Positions 6,164 to 12,686 of a stretch of 12,686 nt of DNA are shown here, in pieces. Made by a program: the position numbers and the translations under genes. The first letter of the stretch is position 1, and the number at the start of each line of letters is the position of its first letter. The stretch covers positions 1 through 12,686 of the forward strand of contig JBDNFP010000419.1 in assembly GCA_041689775.1 (NCBI GenBank), given 5' to 3'. The DNA comes from JBDNFP01 sp041689775 (GTDB lineage Bacteria > Bacteroidota > Bacteroidia > Cytophagales > Spirosomataceae). The notes below the pieces were generated by a model. It saw only the letters and a program-made list of their open reading frames with translations, had not been told where the DNA came from and did no database searches.

Positions 6164-7468
6164 TTATACAAATAAACTAAGGATTAGTACGCCGATTAGA
6201 CCAACAACCGATACAATAGATTCCATAATAGACCACGTAAGTAAAGTTTCTTTAATGGTTAAGTTAAAGTACTCCTTAAACAACCAGAAGCCGCCGTCGT
6301 TCAAATGGGAAAACATGAGGCTACCTGCGCCGATGGCTAGCACGATTAATTCGGGTTCAACAGTATTTTGCATCAATAGTGGGGCAAGGATACCAACCGT
6401 TGTTAAACCAGCTACGGTGGCTGATCCGACGCATACCCGGATAATGGCCGCAATACCCCAGCTCAAAATAATCGGCGAAATAGCTACCCCTTTTAATCCC
6501 TCAGCGATATATTGACTTACTCCGCTTTCGGTCATTACTTGCTTAAATACTCCGGCGCCGGCAATGATGAGAAGGATCATGGCTACCCCTTTAAATGCCT
6601 CTTCCATCGACTTACTTACTTCTTTCATGTTCATCCCCCGGCGGATTCCTAAAAAACAAGCAGCGAAGAGCACCGATACCAACATGCTGAAATTTGGATC
6701 TGCCAACAGTTCGATGAGCTTATAACCAGGAATTAGTTTATTAATTCCTGACATTCCAGTTAATAGAAAAACGGGAAGTAAGGCTGAAACGGCACTAATG
6801 CCCAAGCCCGGCAATTCATCAACGGGGCGTGGTTTTACATCAAACAAGTGTGGGTCGGGTACGGGATTAAAGCGTTTAAGTGTACGGCCAAATAACGGGC
6901 CAGCTACGGCGATGGCCGGTATAGAGATTAATATACCGTAAAGAAGAGTTTTTCCCAGATCAGCATTGAGCTGCGTAGCAATGGCCGATGGAGAAGGATG
7001 TGGGGGTAAATACCCATGGGCCACTGACAGCGCAGATAACATGGGTATACCTACATACAGCAACGGTAAGCCCGCCGAGGCGGCTATCATAAAGATAAGA
7101 GGTACTACAATGACAAATCCAGCATTATAAAAGAGGGGAATGCCAATAATAAAACCAGCCACAGCCACCCCCCATTGTATATTTTTCTTGCCAAATAGGC
7201 CTATCAAGGCATCGGTAATACGTTGAGCTGCACCACTATCAGCTACTAGCTTTCCAAGCATCGCCCCAAAACCCACGATTAAAACGAGATCACCAAGGGT
7301 ACTACCTACACCTTTTTGGATAGCCGTGCCTATTTGACTTACACCCATTCCACTCGCAAGCCCTAACCCAATGGCTACCAACAAGAAGGAGATGAATGTA
7401 TCTAGTTTTAACCAGGCAATTAAAAGTACCAAGCAAAGAATGGCAATAAATGTTAGTAATAATGGCAT
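6164..7468 (-). CDS. GntP-family permease (gluconate/D-serine type)
   Basis: A 434-residue integral membrane protein with hydrophobic segments along its length, starting at residues 3-20 and 24-40 and ending in a final helix VVGLIGVLILSLFV. Family signatures are GFGAMLGKLVADSGAAQRI (66-84), HGYLPPHPSPSAIA (151-164) and NDGGFWLFKEYF (about 390-401). The GntP family includes gluconate and related sugar-acid transporters and the D-serine transporter DsdX. With D-serine-dehydratase-like, RidA and dipeptidase genes downstream, DsdX-like D-amino-acid uptake is the best guess, but sequence alone does not separate the two. It is the first gene of the operon, with the start ATG at 7466-7468. The leader has no Shine-Dalgarno; it carries a CTCCTCCTT stretch on the mRNA strand just before the start. 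Confidence 0.92.
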   Translation of the reverse strand: MPLLLTFIAILCLVLLIAWLKLDTFISFLLVAIGLGLASGMGVSQIGTAIQKGVGSTLGDLVLIVGFGAMLGKLVADSGAAQRITDALIGLFGKKNIQWGVAVAGFIIGIPLFYNAGFVIVVPLIFMIAASAGLPLLYVGIPMLSALSVAHGYLPPHPSPSAIATQLNADLGKTLLYGILISIPAIAVAGPLFGRTLKRFNPVPDPHLFDVKPRPVDELPGLGISAVSALLPVFLLTGMSGINKLIPGYKLIELLADPNFSMLVSVLFAACFLGIRRGMNMKEVSKSMEEAFKGVAMILLIIAGAGVFKQVMTESGVSQYIAEGLKGVAISPIILSWGIAAIIRVCVGSATVAGLTTVGILAPLLMQNTVEPELIVLAIGAGSLMFSHLNDGGFWLFKEYFNLTIKETLLTWSIMESIVSVVGLIGVLILSLFV

Positions 7469-7723
7469 ACAAGGAGGAGTTTATTAAATTTCAACTATAA
7501 GGCTTTGACAGTAGTATTATAACTATCGTCTGTAATTATGACATCCGGAAACACATCTGCGGGAACATCCAATTAATAAATTACTTAAAGCATTTTCTGT
7601 GAAGGCCATTATTCTTCGATAATGAGTACAAAAAGGATATGAAATGGGAGTGTTTGCTATTTTGTGCGTTCTGACAAGAGATCGTGAAAAATAGACTACT
7701 TTTTTTATCAAGGCCTGCAATCG

Positions 7724-7755
7724 TTTGTTTAAAACGCTAAAAATGACGAAATTTG
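7724..7755 (+). promoter_or_regulatory. Candidate Bacteroidetes-type promoter of gyrA
   Basis: TTTG at 7724-7727, a 20-base spacer, then GAAATTTG at 7748-7755. The Bacteroidetes primary-sigma consensus is TTTG, about 19-21 bases, TAxxTTTG, so only one base differs. It would start transcription around 7762, about 90 bases before the gyrA ATG. Confidence 0.45.
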
Positions 7756-7762
7756 GTTGTTT

Positions 7763-7797
7763 ATATAATATCATGTAAAATTATTATGATATTATAT
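7763..7797 (+). promoter_or_regulatory. Perfect 12-bp dyad in the gyrA leader
   Basis: atataatatcat (7763-7774) and atgatattatat (7786-7797) are exact inverted complements with an 11-base spacer. The dyad ends 53 bases before the gyrA ATG and starts at about the predicted transcription start. It could be an operator for a dimeric regulator, a leader RNA hairpin, or a supercoiling-sensitive AT-rich site. It is AT-rich, so chance is not excluded. Confidence 0.55.
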
Positions 7798-7850
7798 GGT
7801 ATTAAAGGTATATAAATCACTTTAATTCTTCGATTCGTTACAATTATTTT

Positions 7851-10415
7851 ATGGCAGAAACTACAAGTGGAAACATCATCCCTATTAATATAGAGGATGA
7901 GATGCGGGGAGCCTACATCGACTACTCCATGTCGGTGATTATTTCCCGCGCACTACCCGACGTACGTGATGGGTTAAAACCCGTTCACCGACGCGTACTT
8001 TATGGTATGTCGGATCTCGGTGTGAATTACAACAAGGCGCATAAGAAATCAGCCCGTATTGTTGGTGAAGTACTAGGTAAGTACCACCCACACGGCGACT
8101 CTTCGGTGTATGATACTATGGTACGTATGGCCCAACCGTGGTCATTGCGGTACATGTTGGTGGATGGACAAGGTAACTTTGGCTCAGTAGACGGCGACTC
8201 ACCAGCTGCGATGCGTTACACCGAGGCTCGTCTAAAACGTATTGCCGACGAGCTCCTGAATGACATTAACAAGGATACCGTAGACTTCCAGCCGAACTTT
8301 GATGATTCGTTGCAGGAGCCTTCGGTACTACCCGCTAAGTTTCCAAATTTATTGGTAAACGGATCGTCAGGAATTGCAGTAGGTATGGCTACCAACATGG
8401 CTCCCCACAATTTGCGGGAGGTAATTGATGGGGTAGTAGCCTACATTGATAATAATGATATTACCATTCCAGAATTGATGGAGTACGTTAAAGCTCCTGA
8501 CTTCCCAACCGGTGGTACTATATACGGATTTCAAGGAGTACGTTCGGCGTTTGAAACCGGACGTGGGCGGGTAGTAGTTCGGGCCAATACCCACATGGAG
8601 ATTTCTAAGACGGGTCGTGAGCAGATTATCGTGACGGAGATTCCGTATATGACCAATAAGGCCGCCATGATTGAACGCATCGCGGGGCTTATTAATGATA
8701 AGAAACTGGAAGGGATCTCGGATATTCGAGACGAATCAGACCGGGACGGAATGCGGATCGTATTTGATCTCAAAAAAGATTCCATCCCCAATATTGTATT
8801 AAATCACCTGTATAAGTATACGCCGCTTCAGACTTCGTTTGGCGTAAACAACGTGGCGCTGGTGAAAGGCCGCCCAATGGTACTCAATCTTCGCGACCTG
8901 ATTCGGCACTACGTAGATCACCGTGTGGTGGTTGTGACTCGTAGAACGGAATACGAACTCCGCGAAGCTGAAAAGAGAGCCCACATTCTTCAAGGATTAC
9001 TTATTGCCTTGGATAACCTCGACGCAGTAATTAATCTGATTAGAAGCGCTAAAGATCCTGAAGCAGCTAAAACCGGACTTATTGAGCAGTTTTCGCTTTC
9101 AGAAATTCAGGCAAAAGCTATTCTTGAACTTCGTCTCCAACGCCTTACTGGTCTGGAAAGAGACAAGATCGTGAAGGAATACGATGAGATCATGGCTTTC
9201 ATTACTGATTTGAGAGATATTCTCTCTAATGAAACCCGTAAGTTTGATATCATTAAACAGGAGCTTAGTGATATCAGGGAGCGTTACGGTGATGAACGCC
9301 GGACAAAAATTGAGTACGCTGCCGAAGAATTCAGCGACGAAGACATGATTGCTGATGAAGAAATGTTGATTACCATCTCGCATCAGGGCTACATCAAGCG
9401 TACGCCATTGCAGGAGTATCGTACCCAAACCAGAGGTGGGGTAGGTGCACGTGGGGTAAAAACCAAAGACGATGACTTTACGGAGCATTTGTTTTCGGCC
9501 ACGATGCTAAACTACCTATTGATCTTTACGGAATATGGTAAACTCTTCTGGTTGAAGGTATACGAAGTACCAGAAGGGTCGAAAAACTCCAAAGGTCGTC
9601 CGATCCAGAACTTGATTAGTACCGAATCGGGTGATTCTATCCGGGCAGTAATCAACGTAAAAACGTTAAGTGACGATGATTATATCAACAACAACTACTT
9701 GATTATGTGTACCGAGCAAGGTACCATCAAAAAGACATTGTTGGAAGCCTATTCACGTCCTCGTCAGAATGGTATCATTGCCATTACGGTGCACGAGGGA
9801 GATCGGCTACTTGATGTAGCGCTTACCAACGGAGATAATGATATCATCATTGCGTCCAGTGCAGGTCGTGCCGTAAGGTTCAACGAAACGGGAGTTCGTC
9901 CGATGGGTCGTACCGCCGCCGGTGTGCGTGGTATCAATCTTAATGATCCGGCAAATAAAGTAATTGGGATGGTTTGTATCAATCGCGAGGATGCCCAACT
10001 GTTGGTGATCTCCGAAAACGGTTACGGAAAACGTTCGCCGGTAGAAGACTATCGGGTAACAAAGAGGGGAGGAAAAGGAGTATCTACCATGAATGCTACC
10101 GAAAAAGTAGGTAAGCTCGTAGCGATCAGGACTGTAACCGAACAGGATGACATGATGATCATTACCCGCAATGGTATTGCCATTCGTATGAGTGTGACTA
10201 ATATACGTCAGACCGGTCGTAATACACAAGGGGTCAAGCTTATTCGTTTAAATTCGACGGATGAAATCTCATCGGTAACTCGTATTCTGAAAGAAGAAGA
10301 AGACGAAGTACTTGATGGAACATTAGACCCAAATGTAGTGGTAGACACAACTACCGACGAAATAATCGGTGATGAAGCAGGGGAGACCCCGACAGAAGAA
10401 ACCGATGAAGTATAA
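7851..10415 (+). CDS. gyrA: DNA gyrase subunit A
   Basis: The 854-residue A subunit of gyrase, the A2B2 enzyme that adds negative supercoils. The N-terminal breakage-reunion domain is complete: YIDYSMSVIISRALPDVRDG (22-41), GLKPVHRRVLYGM, then KYHPHGDSSVYD (77-88), with the catalytic Tyr123 in AAMRYTEARL. In the quinolone-resistance region the two key positions are Ser84 and Asp88, the usual susceptible-type residues. The C-terminal DNA-wrapping pinwheel contains the GyrA-box, here TKRGGKG (737-743) in place of the E. coli QRRGGKG, which supports gyrase rather than ParC. The last ~42 residues are an acidic tail (EEEDEV ... TEETDEV). The length is normal. The ATG at 7851 gives the typical N-terminus and, as in Bacteroidetes generally, no Shine-Dalgarno precedes it. 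A TPR gene follows after 60 bases without a visible terminator, so the two are probably co-transcribed. Confidence 0.99.
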   Translation: MAETTSGNIIPINIEDEMRGAYIDYSMSVIISRALPDVRDGLKPVHRRVLYGMSDLGVNYNKAHKKSARIVGEVLGKYHPHGDSSVYDTMVRMAQPWSLRYMLVDGQGNFGSVDGDSPAAMRYTEARLKRIADELLNDINKDTVDFQPNFDDSLQEPSVLPAKFPNLLVNGSSGIAVGMATNMAPHNLREVIDGVVAYIDNNDITIPELMEYVKAPDFPTGGTIYGFQGVRSAFETGRGRVVVRANTHMEISKTGREQIIVTEIPYMTNKAAMIERIAGLINDKKLEGISDIRDESDRDGMRIVFDLKKDSIPNIVLNHLYKYTPLQTSFGVNNVALVKGRPMVLNLRDLIRHYVDHRVVVVTRRTEYELREAEKRAHILQGLLIALDNLDAVINLIRSAKDPEAAKTGLIEQFSLSEIQAKAILELRLQRLTGLERDKIVKEYDEIMAFITDLRDILSNETRKFDIIKQELSDIRERYGDERRTKIEYAAEEFSDEDMIADEEMLITISHQGYIKRTPLQEYRTQTRGGVGARGVKTKDDDFTEHLFSATMLNYLLIFTEYGKLFWLKVYEVPEGSKNSKGRPIQNLISTESGDSIRAVINVKTLSDDDYINNNYLIMCTEQGTIKKTLLEAYSRPRQNGIIAITVHEGDRLLDVALTNGDNDIIIASSAGRAVRFNETGVRPMGRTAAGVRGINLNDPANKVIGMVCINREDAQLLVISENGYGKRSPVEDYRVTKRGGKGVSTMNATEKVGKLVAIRTVTEQDDMMIITRNGIAIRMSVTNIRQTGRNTQGVKLIRLNSTDEISSVTRILKEEEDEVLDGTLDPNVVVDTTTDEIIGDEAGETPTEETDEV

Positions 10416-10475
10416 TAATTCCCTATTTTAACCATAATGAGAACCATTTATTCAAAACCAATCAATTTTTAATCT

Positions 10476-11933
10476 ATGAAAAAAATATTTTTTGTTTCTG
10501 CGCTAAGCCTATTCAGCTTTATGGCTTTTGCCCAGAATGCCGTCGATCAGGCTATGATGGATCAGGCTCGCAAGGACAAGGAGAAGAGTGATAAGAATAT
10601 AGGAGATCCAAAAACGAGTGCGAAAGCAGCTACTTGGATGGATCGAGCCAAGATGTATGAGAGTATTGCACTACAATATACTCAGATCGATTCCAGTGCC
10701 TCGTTGGTGGCCTATGAGGCTTATAAAAAGGTGATCGAACTGGACGTAACTAAAAAAGGCGAGGCTGGTCGGAGTTCAAAAGAAGCTTCATCAGCATTGA
10801 ATGGAGAAGAAGGCACCAGCCTTTACAATGCATTCGTGAAACAAGGTGCTGAGAAGTACCAGTCACAAAATATGACTGGTGCCTTAAAAATGTTTCAGAT
10901 GGCTCAGGAGATCAATAAAAAAGACACCTTAGCGGCTCTTTACGGTGGTATCTCTGCTCAGCAGGCAGATCAAAAGGAAGTAGCCATTGAGCAGTTTGAG
11001 AAATACGCCACTAACGGTGGGGTAGACGTCAGTGTATACTATGGCTTGGCGCAGCTGTACCGTGGAGATAATAAGTTCGACAAAGCGATTAGTACTCTAC
11101 AAAGAGGGTTAGAAAAGAATCCGGGTAATAAGGACCTCCGTTCCGAGATTGTTAACATCTACCTTGCATCAGGAAACGAGCAGAAAGCGATTACTGAACT
11201 GCAAGACCTGGTAGAAAAAGACCCTTCTAGCGTTCAGAACCTTGTAAACCTAGCTATTTTGTATGATAACGCTGGTATTAAGACTGCCGGTGAGATTCGT
11301 GACCTTGAAGAAAAAATGGGTACATCTGGTGGCAAACTTGCTAACGCGCAGAAGAGCCTGGAAGACGAAAAAGGAAAGCTTGAAATATTTGAAGGAGAGA
11401 TTAAGCGTATAGCTGGTCGTTTGAAAGCTCAACCAAAGAGTGCCGATTTGAAGCGTCAGTTGGGTGAAGTCACTCAATCACGTGATGACGCAAAAGCAGG
11501 TATTGCTAAGTTTGAAGCGCAGGTAAAAGAAATGGAAGCTAAGGCCAATAGTTCGGATAGAGCTGCTCAGGAAAAAGAGTTAGCTGCATTGACGGATAAA
11601 TACACGAAGGGTCGTCAGAGTGCTATTGACGTGTACAAGAAGGCCTTAGAAGTTGATCCCAATAACTATGATGCGTTGTTCAACTTGGGTGTTTTTTACT
11701 ATAACGATGCGGTTGAATTAAAACGCGAAGTTGACAACATGAATATGGCCGAGTACCAGGCAACTGGTAAAGAAGTTGAAGGACGCGTTTGTGGACGTTT
11801 CCAGAAAGCGCAGCCATTCTTCGAAAGAGCTGTAAAGATTCGTGATGACGAAGACGCTAAGACCACCTTAGAGAACCTCAATAATGTATTAACACAGTTT
11901 GAAGGTAAAGGGGTAAAGTGCGTTCAAGAGTAA
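10476..11933 (+). CDS. Secreted tetratricopeptide-repeat protein with central coiled coil
   Basis: A 485-residue protein. Residues 1-19 are a signal peptide (MKK, hydrophobic FFVSALSLFSFMAF, cleavage likely after AFA before Gln20), so it should act in the periplasm. TPR-like helix pairs run from about 115 to 265 (for example DNKFDKAISTLQRGLEKNPG at 198-217 and GNEQKAITELQDLVEKDPSS). A charged heptad-like coiled coil covers about 270-378 (IRDLEEKMG ... FEAQVKEMEAKAN). A further TPR follows at about 378-410 (YKKALEVDPNNYDALFNLGV) and a last one near the C-terminus (KAQPFFERAVKIRDDEDAKT). There are two Cys near the end (VCGRF, VKCVQE). No enzyme motif is seen. TPR proteins with this N-terminus are common downstream of gyrA in Cytophagales, as I recall; the function is unknown and probably a scaffold for envelope complexes. 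Confidence 0.9.
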   Translation: MKKIFFVSALSLFSFMAFAQNAVDQAMMDQARKDKEKSDKNIGDPKTSAKAATWMDRAKMYESIALQYTQIDSSASLVAYEAYKKVIELDVTKKGEAGRSSKEASSALNGEEGTSLYNAFVKQGAEKYQSQNMTGALKMFQMAQEINKKDTLAALYGGISAQQADQKEVAIEQFEKYATNGGVDVSVYYGLAQLYRGDNKFDKAISTLQRGLEKNPGNKDLRSEIVNIYLASGNEQKAITELQDLVEKDPSSVQNLVNLAILYDNAGIKTAGEIRDLEEKMGTSGGKLANAQKSLEDEKGKLEIFEGEIKRIAGRLKAQPKSADLKRQLGEVTQSRDDAKAGIAKFEAQVKEMEAKANSSDRAAQEKELAALTDKYTKGRQSAIDVYKKALEVDPNNYDALFNLGVFYYNDAVELKREVDNMNMAEYQATGKEVEGRVCGRFQKAQPFFERAVKIRDDEDAKTTLENLNNVLTQFEGKGVKCVQE

Positions 11934-11945
11934 TATGAGAAAAGT

Positions 11946-11981
11946 AAGAAATAGCATCTAGTCTCCTAGATGCTATTTCTT
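11946..11981. terminator. Terminator hairpin after the TPR gene
   Basis: A perfect 16-bp stem aagaaatagcatctag (11946-11961) / ctagatgctatttctt (11966-11981) with loop tctc, starting 12 bases after the TPR stop. The ends of the arms give T-rich sequence on the plus strand (and also on the minus strand), so it can act as an intrinsic, possibly bidirectional, terminator of the gyrA-TPR unit even though the T-run is short and interrupted. Confidence 0.8.
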
Positions 11982-12525
11982 ATAGAAATCCACTTAACAT
12001 AATATAAATTATAAAACATTTATATTACTGATTTTTGATGCTTTACGATCTATGCCTTTGACATATCGGTATATCATACTTCAATCAATTTGTGCCTTTG
12101 CATGGTGATTATCTTCTTTTCCTAGTCGATTAAAAGTTTGTAGCCAATTAAAATCTAGGGATAGTTTTCTAATAGCAGCTTGCACAAATCAAATTCTCCA
12201 AAAACTTACAAGCTAATCCTTTTACCAATTACAGGAACTAAGTTCTAAACGCAGAATTAGTTTGTACTATTAATTTGGCTAAATTCATAGCTAATATTCT
12301 ATTTATCAAATACCTAAAAAAATAACAACTACAAACTAATAGCTGTTAGCTACTTATGCTGAATTGATTATATATTTAGCAGCTCACTGCGCAACAAATA
12401 AAAACTGCTCTCTAAAATAATAAATAACTACCCTAACCCCTTGAAAATAACTATTAGTCCTGGGGCGCCCTGTACTGTGCAAAAGGCTGTGTGATAAACT
12501 AGACTACCCCACTTCAAATGCCTTA
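11982..12525. other. AT-rich non-coding stretch between the TPR gene and the IS end
   Basis: About 540 bases with many stops in all frames and no recognisable protein similarity or RNA gene. The only structure found is repeat copy B (12245-12353). The segment 12446-12470 shares the 12-mer ataactattagt with 624-635, which may be chance. TTA at 12523-12525 directly borders the IS end. Confidence 0.6.
12245..12353 (-). repeat. Diverged dispersed repeat, copy B (inverted relative to copy A)
   Basis: The reverse complement of 12245-12313 matches 667-734 at about 57 of 69 columns, and the reverse complement of 12335-12353 matches 617-635 at 15 of 19, in the same order. Copy B lacks the GC-rich insert of copy A and keeps only one arm of the end palindrome (ctaaacgcagaattag, with one extra base); the other arm is decayed. 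It is non-coding. Confidence 0.7.
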
Positions 12526-12686
12526 GAAGCTGTTTAAGTTATTTTTAGCGTCCAGCCGATTGTCCGCTCGACCACCCACCGCTTCTGGTGGATGTCCACC
12601 TTGCCCTTACGGGCGATGGGAACCGTGGGTATTTCCACCTCAATGCCGTGCTTTTCGAGCATTTCTTGGCTGAAAGTACCCCGGAA
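12526..12686 (-). mobile_element. End of an IS5-like insertion sequence, continuing beyond the right edge
   Basis: The sequence gaagctgtttaagttattttt at 12526 resembles the terminal inverted repeats of IS5-family elements (GAxGCTGTTTAA type), and it is bordered by TTA (12523-12525), which would fit the TNA target of some IS5 groups. The inner part encodes the end of a transposase on the minus strand. The G+C content is higher than in the adjoining stretch. The other end lies outside the window, so the target duplication cannot be confirmed. Confidence 0.7.
12534..12686 (-). pseudogene. IS5-family transposase, C-terminal part, shortened
   Basis: The minus strand reads FRGTFSQEMLEKHGIEVEIP, then TVPIARKGKVDIHQK, then RWVVERTIGW, then TLKIT and a stop at 12534-12536. 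RWVVERTIGW carries the catalytic Glu of the DDE triad and is diagnostic of IS5-type transposases. In intact relatives about 35-50 residues follow (LNxxRRLSKDYE and a final helix). Here the frame ends five residues later, inside the terminal repeat, which points to an internal deletion. The N-terminal Asp residues lie off the window edge. It is probably inactive. Confidence 0.75.

Larger units (their letters stand above)
7469..7850. promoter_or_regulatory. Divergent intergenic region between the permease operon and gyrA
   Basis: 382 bases with no convincing gene. Promoters for both divergent units must lie here. The gyrA side carries the candidate promoter (7724-7755) and the dyad (7763-7797). 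On the permease side, TATAGTTG on the minus strand (about 25 bases before the start) resembles the Bacteroidetes -7 box with one mismatch, but no good TTTG is found at the right distance. A minus-strand open frame across 7523-7774 shows no recognisable protein features and I treat it as chance. Confidence 0.6.

Noticed and set aside
6090..6515. A plus-strand open frame of 141 codons opposite the permease and RidA genes
   Set aside because: It is antisense to the well-supported gntP-family gene and has no protein-like features.
7470..7485. AAGGAGGAG on the plus strand near the permease start, looking like a ribosome-binding site
   Set aside because: No plus-strand gene starts after it; on the permease mRNA strand it is the complement (CTCCTCC) and cannot act as a Shine-Dalgarno.
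7523..7774. An 83-codon minus-strand open frame upstream of gyrA
   Set aside because: No recognisable family, poor composition, and it overlaps the gyrA promoter candidate and dyad; best explained as chance in a regulatory region.
9099..9488. Minus-strand open frames of up to about 140 codons within gyrA (also 9807-10229)
   Set aside because: They are opposite-strand shadows of the conserved gyrA frame.
1..12686. CRISPR array, tRNA, rRNA or riboswitch
   Set aside because: No regularly spaced direct repeats, no tRNA cloverleaf or rRNA segments, and no known riboswitch core were seen.

Overview
The window looks like a chromosomal segment of a Bacteroidota bacterium, most likely in the Cytophagales. 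The evidence is a gyrA gene followed by a secreted TPR protein, start codons without Shine-Dalgarno sequences, a TTTG / xAxxTTTG-type promoter upstream of gyrA, an integrase fragment of the type common in Bacteroidetes, and moderately AT-rich base composition. The genus cannot be named from the sequence alone.

Layout. Positions 1-3300 are a gene graveyard. It holds a truncated tyrosine recombinase (minus strand), then plus-strand relics of atpA and atpG from a second, N-ATPase-type F1Fo ATP synthase, then relics of an RsbQ-like alpha/beta hydrolase and a PAS sensor kinase. All carry frameshifts, in-frame stops and internal deletions that can be placed by reading the protein across frames; the atpA relic has lost its P-loop. 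Hairpin-forming palindromes lie between the relics.

Positions 3370-7468 are an intact minus-strand operon read in the order GntP/DsdX-family permease, RidA-family deaminase, D-serine dehydratase/D-threonine aldolase-family PLP enzyme, M19 dipeptidase, ending in a small terminator. Together these suggest a D-amino-acid scavenging route: import the D-amino acid or hydroxy acid, release D-residues from dipeptides, eliminate or cleave D-serine or D-threonine, and clear the reactive enamine with RidA.

Positions 7469-7850 are a divergent regulatory region with a candidate gyrA promoter and a perfect 12-bp dyad. Then come gyrA (7851-10415) and a secreted TPR/coiled-coil protein (10476-11933), ending at a perfect 16-bp hairpin. 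Positions 11982-12525 are non-coding AT-rich sequence with a diverged inverted copy of a repeat that also sits at 617-734. The right edge is the end of an IS5-like element with a shortened transposase.

No clearly new defence or biosynthetic system is visible. The most useful signals are the D-amino-acid operon, the paired palindromic repeat that abuts the truncated atpA, and the clustered decay of two functional modules next to an integrase.
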